The notes under the pieces were generated by a model. It did not search any database and had not been told where the DNA came from. It worked only from the letters and a program-made list of their open reading frames with translations. DNA of 64,000 nt from Asticcacaulis sp. AC402 (GTDB taxonomy: Bacteria > Pseudomonadota > Alphaproteobacteria > Caulobacterales > Caulobacteraceae), in assembly GCF_000495835.1 (NCBI RefSeq), contig NZ_AWGC01000019.1:1-64000 (forward strand), read 5' to 3'. The position numbers and the translations under genes are program-made. How positions within the stretch are numbered: the stretch's first letter is position 1; each line of letters begins with the position of its first letter. Below are positions 56,365-63,583 of this stretch, in pieces.

Positions 56365-56835
56365 CTAAGCCTTGGTCGCCTCGGATTCGATATAGGTGGC
56401 GGCCATCTCGAGCATGTAACGGCTGCCCATTTCACGGTCTTCCGGCGTCGGATAGCCGTCGAGATGAACGATCTGCTCGGTGAACTTGATCAGGGTCCGC
56501 GTCTCGACCGGGATGAACTCGACACTGGCCAGGGACACGGAAATCTTCTTGCCGTTCACATACATGTCGAAGGCGTAGATGATGCGGCTGTCGGGCACGA
56601 TGTCGTGATAACGGCACTGAAAATCGCTCTCCTTGCCGTCCGGAAAGCGGCCGTGGGCGCGTTCCATGCCGCCCGGACGAAAGTCGAACTGGCGATCGAG
56701 CATGGTCCAGCCGGCCGGGCCGACAAACCACTGGGCCTTGGCCTTGGCATCGGCCCAGGCGAAGAAGGCAAGCGAGGGCGGAGCCTTCACCTCGCGCTCG
56801 ATGGCGAACGTGTGGTGGTGAGTCGAATAGGTCAA
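56365..56835 (-). CDS. SRPBCC (AHSA1-type) domain protein 2
   Basis: The 156-residue protein has FAIEREVKAPPSLAFFAWAD, FVGPAGWTMLDRQFDFRPGG and IKFTEQIVHLDGY, all typical of the activator-of-Hsp90-ATPase-like SRPBCC group. It appears to start at TTG 56835; no ATG fits. A 22-residue micro-ORF overlaps the upstream stop. The ligand is unknown. Confidence 0.88.
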   Translation of the reverse strand: MTYSTHHHTFAIEREVKAPPSLAFFAWADAKAKAQWFVGPAGWTMLDRQFDFRPGGMERAHGRFPDGKESDFQCRYHDIVPDSRIIYAFDMYVNGKKISVSLASVEFIPVETRTLIKFTEQIVHLDGYPTPEDREMGSRYMLEMAATYIESEATKA

Positions 56836-56841
56836 GCGAGT

Positions 56842-56910
56842 CTAGCCTTGCGGTTTGAGGGGCAGGACCGCCTGGGCGAGGGCTGCCATAGCGAACCATA
56901 AACCGGTCAT
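56842..56910 (-). CDS. Bridging micro-ORF (22 residues)
   Basis: It starts in the ATGA that ends SRPBCC protein 3 and encodes MTGLWFAMAALAQAVLPLK plus three residues, then stops 6 bases before the TTG start of SRPBCC protein 2. Its hydrophobic composition resembles a short membrane peptide. It may serve only for translational coupling. Confidence 0.25.
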   Translation of the reverse strand: MTGLWFAMAALAQAVLPLKPQG

Positions 56911-57473
56911 GAAGCGAGTCCTTCTTTATCGGCTCCGGCCGCAGCCTCGGGCGATTCGGACAGGGTTTTGAGGTTTTTCAGGCCGGCTTCGAAATCCTTG
57001 CCGACCAGGTCGTCCATGTTGAACAGCGTGCCCATCACTTTAGCCAAAAAGGGCTGGGGACCCGTCATGATCCAGGTCAGGACCTGACCCTCCTCCTCGG
57101 GTTGAAGCAGGAATTCGGCAATATTGTTGGCCGGGAACGGCTTGATGAAGTCGAGCTTGAGGGTGATCTTCGACTCTGTCTGCTCGATGATCTCCATCCG
57201 GCCGGCGCCGGCCTTGCCGTTACCACGCCACTCATAGACGGCGCCGACCCCGCAGTCCGGACCGCTGTGGGCGCGGTTGAGTTCTGGATCAAGGGCCTCC
57301 CACGGCGACCAGGCGCGCCATTTGCGGAAGTCCCCGACATGGTCAAGGATTGTCTGCGGCGCGGCGGCGATGGTGGCCGAGCGCTGGATACGCGATATGT
57401 TGGGTTTCGTCGCCGCGACGATCAGCACAGCTGCGATGGCCGAGCTGACCAGGATGAGAAGGATGATTCCCAC
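56907..57473 (-). CDS. SRPBCC / polyketide-cyclase-like protein 3, membrane-anchored
   Basis: The 188-residue protein starts at GTG 57473, placed by AGGGAGG about 9 bases upstream; the longer frame to 57602 overlaps the previous gene. An N-terminal membrane segment (GIILLILVSSAIAAVLIVAA) is followed by a SRPBCC domain (RSATIAAAPQTILDHVGDFR, WSPWEALDPELNRAHSGPDC). It differs from the other three SRPBCC proteins in being membrane-anchored, with the ligand domain probably outside the cytosol. Confidence 0.85.
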   Translation of the reverse strand: MGIILLILVSSAIAAVLIVAATKPNISRIQRSATIAAAPQTILDHVGDFRKWRAWSPWEALDPELNRAHSGPDCGVGAVYEWRGNGKAGAGRMEIIEQTESKITLKLDFIKPFPANNIAEFLLQPEEEGQVLTWIMTGPQPFLAKVMGTLFNMDDLVGKDFEAGLKNLKTLSESPEAAAGADKEGLAS

Positions 57474-57475
57474 GA

Positions 57476-57994
57476 TCAGCCTCCCTGTACGTTTTTCAGG
57501 TAGGTCTCCAGCTTGGCGAAGGTGCCGCCGAAGCCGGCCGTCATGCTGGCATGGCCCACCTTGAAAACGGCGCGTTCTTCCACCGTGGCATGGATCGGCC
57601 ACGACCGGCTTTCGAAAAGGGTCTTGCCGTCCTCAGCCGGCGAAAAGGTCTGTTCGCAGAGCATCTGCAGCGGCCAGGTCGGCGCCATCGGGTGGCGCAC
57701 CGGCTGCCCCGCTTCGTTGCAGAAGGACAGGACGTAGCTGAGGCGCGAGGTCGGCTGAATCTCGCGGAATACCCACTTGCCCCACATCACCATGCCGGCG
57801 ACCTCCATGCCGTAGATGAAGACCCCGCCCGGAGTCAGGTCATGGGACTTGACGACCAGGGTCATGCCGGCCGGGCCGAACCATTGCTCCAGGTGATCCT
57901 TCTGCGTCCACATCGCCCACATCAGGTCGGGCGAGGCGTCGAAGGTGCGGCGCATCTTGAAGACTTCGTCTTCATGTGCAGGAGCTTCAGTCAT
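57476..57994 (-). CDS. SRPBCC (AHSA1-type) domain protein 4
   Basis: The 172-residue protein has MRRTFDASPDLMWAMWTQKD, EQWFGPAGMTLVVKSHDLTP and the C-terminal helix FGGTFAKLETYLKNVQGG. The start is ATG 57994 with GGAG upstream, overlapping the previous gene by 8 bases; the frame to 58021 is longer but less likely. It is one of several AHSA1-type proteins in the operon. Confidence 0.9.
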   Translation of the reverse strand: MTEAPAHEDEVFKMRRTFDASPDLMWAMWTQKDHLEQWFGPAGMTLVVKSHDLTPGGVFIYGMEVAGMVMWGKWVFREIQPTSRLSYVLSFCNEAGQPVRHPMAPTWPLQMLCEQTFSPAEDGKTLFESRSWPIHATVEERAVFKVGHASMTAGFGGTFAKLETYLKNVQGG

Positions 57995-58442
57995 GGGTAT
58001 CTCCGTTGAGAAAGGCTTCAAGGCGGTCGAAGTTCTGTTCGTTAGCAGCTTGCAGAAACTCGGCTATGGCGCTGTCGGATCCGGGCACGAAATCCATGCG
58101 CCAGGTCAGTTCGGTGCCGTCGCCGTCGGCGTCGAACAGCATGGTCATCGTGAAGTCGTGCATCGGCTGGTAGTGGCGCAAGACGACGCGCCGCGGTTGT
58201 TCGATGTCGAGGAACTGCTTGGCGTTTTCGAAGGTCCGGCCGGTTTCGTTGGTCATGGTGATACGAAAGACGCCGCCGGGCCGGAAGTCGAATTCATCAA
58301 CCACATTGGTAAAGCCGTGCGGGCCCCACCACACCAACAGCTGTGCAGGATCGGCAAACGCGCCGAAGACCTGCTCCGGCGCAAAGGCCAGGTAGCGGGT
58401 ATTGATCACCGTAAAGCCCGTGTCACTATTTGGACTATCCAT
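57987..58442 (-). CDS. SRPBCC (AHSA1-type) domain protein 5
   Basis: The 151-residue protein has TRYLAFAPEQVFGAFADPAQ, LLVWWGPHGFTNVVDEFDFR and an AHSA1-like end NEQNFDRLEAFLNGD. It is the SRPBCC gene nearest the promoter in the ArsR operon (numbered 5 here because the genes are listed by position). Its ATG overlaps the stop of the 36-residue ORF upstream. SRPBCC genes of this kind are often paired with ArsR regulators. Confidence 0.9.
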   Translation of the reverse strand: MDSPNSDTGFTVINTRYLAFAPEQVFGAFADPAQLLVWWGPHGFTNVVDEFDFRPGGVFRITMTNETGRTFENAKQFLDIEQPRRVVLRHYQPMHDFTMTMLFDADGDGTELTWRMDFVPGSDSAIAEFLQAANEQNFDRLEAFLNGDTHD

Positions 58443-58545
58443 TCCCGGTCTCCTTTGCAGCGGCGTCTGCCCGCAGTTTCTTTACATGACCCGCCAGGCG
58501 GTTAAAACGCGCATCCCACAGCTCTTTGTCTGGCAGCAACCCCAT
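58435..58545 (-). CDS. Small ORF (36 residues) resembling the ArsR C-terminal helix
   Basis: It encodes MGLLPDKELWDARFNRLAGH and a further 16 residues. GAGG lies 8 bases before its ATG, which falls just after the ArsR stop, and its stop overlaps the next start. The stretch LWDARFNRLAGHVKKL resembles MWEQRFDRLDAYLKTL at the ArsR C-terminus. It may be a real microprotein or a remnant. Confidence 0.4.
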   Translation of the reverse strand: MGLLPDKELWDARFNRLAGHVKKLRADAAAKETGNG

Positions 58546-58555
58546 AGCAAGCGCC

Positions 58556-58894
58556 TCAGTTCAAATCCCCGTCTGGCTTCAGCGTCTTCAGATAGGCATC
58601 GAGGCGATCGAACCTCTGCTCCCACATCGTGCGGTACTCACCCAGCCAGGCATCGACCTGTTTCAGCGGCCCGGCTTCCAGCTTGCACGGCCGCCACTGC
58701 CTGGTGCGTGAACGCGAGATCAGCCCGGCCTTTTCGAGCACCTTCAGGTGCTTGGATACGGCCGGCAGGCTCATCTCGAACGGCTCGGCCAGTTCGTTGA
58801 CCGTTGTTTCGCCTAGGCTGAGCCGCGCCAGGATCGCCCGGCGCGTCGGGTCGGCCAGGGCGTTCAGGGTCAGGCTCAATGGGTCTTCAGACAT
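58556..58894 (-). CDS. ArsR-family transcriptional repressor
   Basis: The 112-residue regulator has a winged helix: LNALADPTRRAILARLSLGE, VNELAEPFEMSLPAVSKHLK and the wing KAGLISRSRTRQWRPCKLEA. No metal-binding Cys pair is seen; it is of the SRPBCC-associated ArsR type (C-terminal WEQRFDRLDAYLKTL). The ATG at 58894 is chosen because family members start near MSEDPLSLTLNALAD; the frame to 59053 is extended. Two dyads at the operon promoter are its likely operators. Confidence 0.92.
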   Translation of the reverse strand: MSEDPLSLTLNALADPTRRAILARLSLGETTVNELAEPFEMSLPAVSKHLKVLEKAGLISRSRTRQWRPCKLEAGPLKQVDAWLGEYRTMWEQRFDRLDAYLKTLKPDGDLN

Positions 58895-58901
58895 ACGCGG
58901 T

Positions 58902-59306
58902 CTACTTTTTCTTTTTGGCGGCGCGGGCCGCCTCAGTCTCAAGGTTTTCAGCCATGCGGGCTTCGATGATCGACGCCAGAACCGCCTCCGGGATCGGTGT
59001 GTCCGGCGTAAACCGGATGGTGCCGGGCGAGGTACTGAAACCCGCCAGGTCATCCTTGAACCGCTCCAGAACCTTAGGGCTCATGCCGTAGAAGGCGCAG
59101 TGTTTCGTCGCTGCTCCGAATGACACAAGAGGCCCGTGCCATTTGTAGTTGGGCACGCCGTAGCTGATCATCTCCTTGGCATCGGGCGCCACCGACAGGA
59201 TCAGCCGTCGCACATTCTGAAGCGCCGCTGCGAACTCAGGTCGCACCTGGGCCAGGTAGGCATCGACATCCTTGTGAGCGCTTTGGGGAGCGGCTTGAGT
59301 TTCCAC
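58902..59306 (-). CDS. DUF1801 (YdhG/iron-chaperone-like) protein
   Basis: The 134-residue protein has the DUF1801 signatures VDAYLAQVRPEFAAALQNVR, ISYGVPNYKWHG and CAFYGMSPKVLERFKDDL. A Lys-rich C-terminus (AARAAKKKK) ends it. The family is of unknown function (some members were called iron chaperones). It is the first gene of the ArsR operon. Confidence 0.9.
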   Translation of the reverse strand: METQAAPQSAHKDVDAYLAQVRPEFAAALQNVRRLILSVAPDAKEMISYGVPNYKWHGPLVSFGAATKHCAFYGMSPKVLERFKDDLAGFSTSPGTIRFTPDTPIPEAVLASIIEARMAENLETEAARAAKKKK

Positions 59307-59316
59307 AACGTCCTCT

Positions 59317-59336
59317 ATTTAACTTTTGAGTTAAAT
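59317..59336. promoter_or_regulatory. ArsR-type operator O1
   Basis: The arms ATTTAACT (59317-59324) and AGTTAAAT (59329-59336) are a perfect dyad with a 4-base centre. It lies just after the predicted start of the ArsR operon, a position that would block transcription. Confidence 0.75.
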
Positions 59337-59352
59337 AACTATTCGGTTAAAT
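59333..59352. promoter_or_regulatory. ArsR-type operator O2, overlapping the -10
   Basis: AAATAACT (59333-59340) and GGTTAAAT (59345-59352), read as ATTTAACC-gaat-AGTTATTT on the minus strand, differ from O1 at three of sixteen arm positions. It shares four bases with O1 and covers the -10. Confidence 0.6.
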
Positions 59353-59376
59353 ACCCCGCCGTCTCTAATGAGTCAA
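59348..59376 (-). promoter_or_regulatory. Sigma70-type promoter of the ArsR/SRPBCC operon
   Basis: TTGACT (59371-59376) and TATTTA (59348-59353) on the minus strand are separated by 17 bases. The predicted start is near 59341, so operators O1 and O2 cover the -10 and the start. Confidence 0.75.
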
Positions 59377-59545
59377 CACGGATTTGAGACTCGCGCCCAG
59401 AAGGTCGAATGCAGCATAAAACAAGGGGGAAATTGCCGTGCGCTTCTTACCAGCTTTGGTCCTGACGAGCCTTTAGGCAACGGGCAGGGCGGGCCGGGCC
59501 GCTATCAATCGCGACCTGATCACCGCAACGAGGACCTGACCTGTT

Positions 59546-60193
59546 CTATCCCGAACGTCCCGACGAAAAAAAAGCGTCTCTTCCCCCGAGATCACCGCCT
59601 GGCGCAGAAAAGACACCACCCCACGGCCCATCAGAAACAAAACGTCTGCGATTCTCCTGCCATTGCGTCCGGGTCTGTCCCCAGATTTCAGTCGCATGTT
59701 CGGCGAACGGATCGGGCAGTTTGCCCGGTCCGCGATTGACCGAGCCCAGCTTGCGCGCCACGCCCTGGGAACCGCTATTGTCCGGCGCGATGGTGTGGAC
59801 GATATCGTCCCAGCCCAAGCTGTCGCAAACAAAATCCATACAAGCCACGGCCGCCTCGGTGGCGTATCCGCCTCGCCACCATTTAGCGTTCAGGCCCCAA
59901 CCGATCTCGCGGCCCGGCCAGCCATCAGGATACAACGGCCCGATCCGGCCCATCCATTCGCCGGTTGCCTTGTTCAGAACACTGAACATGTGAAAACCAT
60001 CCAGCGCCCAACCGCCGGCATGGGTGCGAAAGGTTCGCCAGGCAATCGGCCGCGAAGAGACGCCGCCGATATGACGGGTTACCTCTGGATCAGCGCTGAA
60101 GGCGGCAAAGGCGTCGAAATCCGCCGCCACAGGTGGACGCAGGATCAGACGTGGCGTTTCCAGGGTCGGACCTAAGGGCGATGATGTGATCAT
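59546..60193 (-). CDS. GNAT-family N-acetyltransferase (RimJ/RimL-like)
   Basis: The 215-residue protein has LETPRLILRPPVAADFDAFA, IGGVSSRPIAWRTFRTHAGG, GREIGWGLNAKWWRGGYATEA (the acetyl-CoA site is the WWRGGYATEA end) and IAPDNSGSQGVARKLG. Similar proteins usually end near WGQTRTQWQE; here about 30 extra residues follow, perhaps because of a shifted end. Substrate unknown. It is coupled to the lipoprotein gene upstream. Confidence 0.88.
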   Translation of the reverse strand: MITSSPLGPTLETPRLILRPPVAADFDAFAAFSADPEVTRHIGGVSSRPIAWRTFRTHAGGWALDGFHMFSVLNKATGEWMGRIGPLYPDGWPGREIGWGLNAKWWRGGYATEAAVACMDFVCDSLGWDDIVHTIAPDNSGSQGVARKLGSVNRGPGKLPDPFAEHATEIWGQTRTQWQENRRRFVSDGPWGGVFSAPGGDLGGRDAFFSSGRSG

Positions 60194-60198
60194 GAAAC

Positions 60199-60519
60199 CT
60201 ATGCGTCACGCTGTTCGATGGTGCGGCCGCTTTTTCGGTCGACGTAGATGAAGCGAGTCACGGCGTGACTGCCGCCCCCGCCCCAGGCGCTCAGCCCCAG
60301 AATGAAGCCAAGATCGTACCACCGTCCGACGTTGGGAAAGGCATACATGCGGATATCGTCGGTAAACAGGCTGGCGATGAAAGCCAGTGGCGCCAATAGT
60401 CCGTCAATCAGGCCGCGCAGCAAGGCCGGATCACCTGCATGGCCCATCGGCCGGTCGGCACACGACGCCAGAAGCACCAGGACGGCCACACCCAGTCCGG
60501 TCAGAACAAACTTTTTCAT
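60199..60519 (-). CDS. Hypothetical lipoprotein
   Basis: The 106-residue protein has lipobox LASC (Cys20) after a hydrophobic stretch VLTGLGVAVLVLLA. Two further hydrophobic segments (LLRGLIDGLLAPLAFIASLF and LGFILGLSAWGGGG) may contact the membrane. The C-terminus is polar. No family is recognised. It lies 5 bases upstream of the GNAT gene. Confidence 0.75.
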   Translation of the reverse strand: MKKFVLTGLGVAVLVLLASCADRPMGHAGDPALLRGLIDGLLAPLAFIASLFTDDIRMYAFPNVGRWYDLGFILGLSAWGGGGSHAVTRFIYVDRKSGRTIEQRDA

Positions 60520-60612
60520 CGCACAGCCCTTTCGTGTTTGACGCGAATTTAGCGTACCTTGATGCAGGTGGCCATGCCTTTTGCAACATGCTCCACCTCA
60601 CGACGTTCGCCT

Positions 60613-60716
60613 ATAGCGGGATGAGTTTTGATGGAATCAACACCCCGCTCTAAGTTTTTGTTCTGTCGCGCAATTTTTCCAAAAAGTGCGTCACACTTTA
60701 TCGGATTGCGCCCTGG
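60613..60716 (+). repeat. Element P copy F
   Basis: GCGGGATGAGTTTTGATGGA then ATCAACACCCCGCTCTAAG, a TTTTTGTTCTGTCGCGC stretch, and a hairpin-like AAAAAGTGCGTCACACTTTA then TCGGATTGCG. GAATC is conserved. It fills much of the gap between the lipoprotein gene and the mdh terminator. Confidence 0.85.
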
Positions 60717-60757
60717 TCACAGCACACGCCCGGCATTCGCAACCTACCCGTTCGGAA

Positions 60758-60787
60758 ATAAAAAAGCCGCCCTGTTTCCAGGGCGGC
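60758..60787 (-). terminator. Rho-independent terminator of mdh
   Basis: GCCGCCCTG (60766-60774) pairs with CAGGGCGGC (60779-60787) around a tttc loop. On the minus strand it is followed by TTTTTTATTT. It lies 26 bases after the mdh stop. Confidence 0.92.
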
Positions 60788-60812
60788 CTTGATGTGAGAA
60801 AGATCAAGTGCG

Positions 60813-61787
<975 letters not shown>

Positions 61788-61893
61788 TTAAACTATTGCG
61801 CCAGAATTTTATGGGAGCGTCTAATCCCTAAAGGCCTTTGGCGCAAGTCCTTGCTGCGGATGCGAATGAAAAGGGAAAAGGGATTTGGCAGAA

Positions 61894-61925
61894 CTTACCT
61901 CTCCCCGCCTGCGGGGAGAGGTAAG
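61894..61925. repeat. Element G palindrome upstream of mdh
   Basis: CTTACCTCTCCCCGC (61894-61908) pairs perfectly with GCGGGGAGAGGTAAG (61911-61925) around a 2-base centre. It lies between the mdh start and the convergent-side stop of the hypothetical gene at 61947. Confidence 0.85.
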
Positions 61926-61946
61926 AAACGTTAATCCGTCAAAACC

Positions 61947-62411
61947 TTAACTACCACTAGCCCTGGTCAGCACCACCGGCGTTTTTTCGCCCGCGACATT
62001 CATTGAGGTTCCGCGCCACACACCGTTCGACTCCTGACGCAGATGCAGAATAATCGGCGATTTGGCCTGGCCAACGAAATAGTTCATTTCCAAGTCGCGG
62101 CCGATCAAAGTGGCGTCAGAAACGAACCCCGATCCATTCAGGCCATAGCCGCCGCTTGACGAACGCCAGGCGCCTTCGATCTGGCCGTCGGCCTGACGCA
62201 GCTCAAGGCTAATCAGCTTTTTGCCGTCAAGGGTGGCCACTTGCCAGGCGCCTTCCATCTGCCCGATACGGCCGATGGACGCCTCCTGGAGACGTGAGTC
62301 GTAGCGCGCTTCAGACTCGCTGCGCGGGGGTTCGTAGTCACGGCGATAGTCGTTGACTGTGACGGGCTCCTGCGCAATCAGCGCGGCGGACATGAGATAA
62401 ACAAACAACAC
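61947..62411 (-). CDS. Small hypothetical secreted protein
   Basis: The 154-residue protein starts at GTG 62411 with a short hydrophobic N-terminus (LFVYLMSAALIAQ) that may be a signal peptide. The remainder is beta-rich (IGQMEGAWQVATLDGKKLIS, GVWRGTSMNVAGEKTPVVL), with an early charged stretch (RRDYEPPRSESEARYDSR). No family is recognised. The start is not supported by a strong ribosome site. It is divergent from sdhC. Confidence 0.7.
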   Translation of the reverse strand: MLFVYLMSAALIAQEPVTVNDYRRDYEPPRSESEARYDSRLQEASIGRIGQMEGAWQVATLDGKKLISLELRQADGQIEGAWRSSSGGYGLNGSGFVSDATLIGRDLEMNYFVGQAKSPIILHLRQESNGVWRGTSMNVAGEKTPVVLTRASGS

Positions 62412-62771
62412 TTCGGGTACTCGCAGAACAGGTTCAATTGGCAGGTTCGACCGAATATTAAAGGTGTCACGGCACCGCCGCTACCCATGACACTATGACC
62501 TCAACATCAGGGTCTTAAGAATTCTTTCACCGGATAAGGGAACAACTGGAATTTGGCGAAATTAGGATTCAATCTGGGTCTTCGTTGAGTCTTGCAGTCA
62601 CCGCTGTGTGATCGCTACCTTATGTCACAGACGGGGCCAAAATCCCTTTTGCGACGCAATGGTTTGTTGACACTACGGTCTCAGGGTCTAAAAGACCCGC
62701 AATGCTATGATGCTATAAGGCTTTGTCGCGGTGATTTCTTATCGCCGAGCGTAGAGGATAAAGGTCCGGCC
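62412..62771. other. 360-base intergenic region before sdhC
   Basis: It holds the divergent promoters of the hypothetical gene and sdhCDA. Two GANTC sites (GATTC and GAGTC) occur near 62568 and 62586. A TTGACA at 62667-62672 and the dyad GGGTCT-aaa-AGACCC (62684-62698) suggest a regulated sdh promoter; -10 candidates are TATGAT at 62706 and TCTAAA at 62687. No gene is seen. Confidence 0.5.
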
Positions 62772-63200
62772 ATGTCCGAACAAACGTTGAAGACGTTACC
62801 TCCCAAAATTCCAACCCGCCCCCTCTCCCCCCATCTGCAAATCTGGCGCTGGCATGTCACCATGCTGGGCTCGATCCTGCACCGTGTCACCGGCTCAGCC
62901 TCGGTCGCCGGGGTGATCCTGGTTGCTGTCTGGCTCGTATGCCTGGCGATGGGACGTGAAACCTACACAGTATTCGTACAATATGCCTCGACGCCCCTGG
63001 GCCTGCTGGTGTGGTTCGGCCTCAGCCTGGCCGGCTTCATCCACCTGACCGGTGGCCTGCGCCACCTCATCTGGGACACCGGTGCTTCGTTCGGGCCAAA
63101 GACAGCCGACAGCCTGACCACGTGGACCCTGCTGCTCGGCGTAGCTCTGACCGTCGCCTTCTGGGCCGTTCTGTTTGCAACCGGGAAGGTGACGCTGTGA
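62772..63200 (+). CDS. sdhC: Succinate dehydrogenase cytochrome b subunit SdhC
   Basis: The 142-residue membrane anchor has three hydrophobic segments and the SdhC-type haem region MLGSILHRVTGSASVAG (about 33-49). RPLSPHLQIWRW is typical of the alphaproteobacterial form. The ATG at 62772 is chosen because upstream codons (frame to 62592) extend beyond the family start. It overlaps sdhD at GTGA. Confidence 0.95.
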   Translation: MSEQTLKTLPPKIPTRPLSPHLQIWRWHVTMLGSILHRVTGSASVAGVILVAVWLVCLAMGRETYTVFVQYASTPLGLLVWFGLSLAGFIHLTGGLRHLIWDTGASFGPKTADSLTTWTLLLGVALTVAFWAVLFATGKVTL

Positions 63201-63583
63201 GCAATAACGACGCTATGGACCGCTCGTCCCTCTCCTGGAAAAAATCCGCCAGGCATGGCGCGGGCGAATGGCTGGCCGAACGCTTCACCTCGGTTGCCCT
63301 GATCCCCCTGACCCTGTGGGCAGCCTATGCTGGCTTCACCATAGCCGGCACCGGCTATGAAGGTGCACTGGCCTTCGTGTCCCGGCCGCTCAACATGGCG
63401 GCAATCGCCGCCACCGTCTTGATTACCGCCTGGCATATGTACATGGGCCTCAAGGTCATCATCGACGACTATATCGGCAAGTCCGGCACGCGCGGCTTCC
63501 TTATCTTCCTTACCTTTGGGCTGAGTGCGGCCGTGGTCGTGGCCACCGCTGGCGCGCTCTGGCTCGTGTACCAGGGGGCGTAA
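63197..63583 (+). CDS. sdhD: Succinate dehydrogenase membrane anchor subunit SdhD
   Basis: The 128-residue membrane subunit begins at GTG 63197, overlapping the sdhC stop; the longer frame to 63011 lies inside sdhC. Conserved features are GAGEWLAERFTSVALIPLTL near the start and AWHMYMGLKVIIDDYI with the His and Asp near haem and quinone sites. Three hydrophobic segments are seen. It is directly followed by sdhA. Confidence 0.93.
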   Translation: MSNNDAMDRSSLSWKKSARHGAGEWLAERFTSVALIPLTLWAAYAGFTIAGTGYEGALAFVSRPLNMAAIAATVLITAWHMYMGLKVIIDDYIGKSGTRGFLIFLTFGLSAAVVVATAGALWLVYQGA

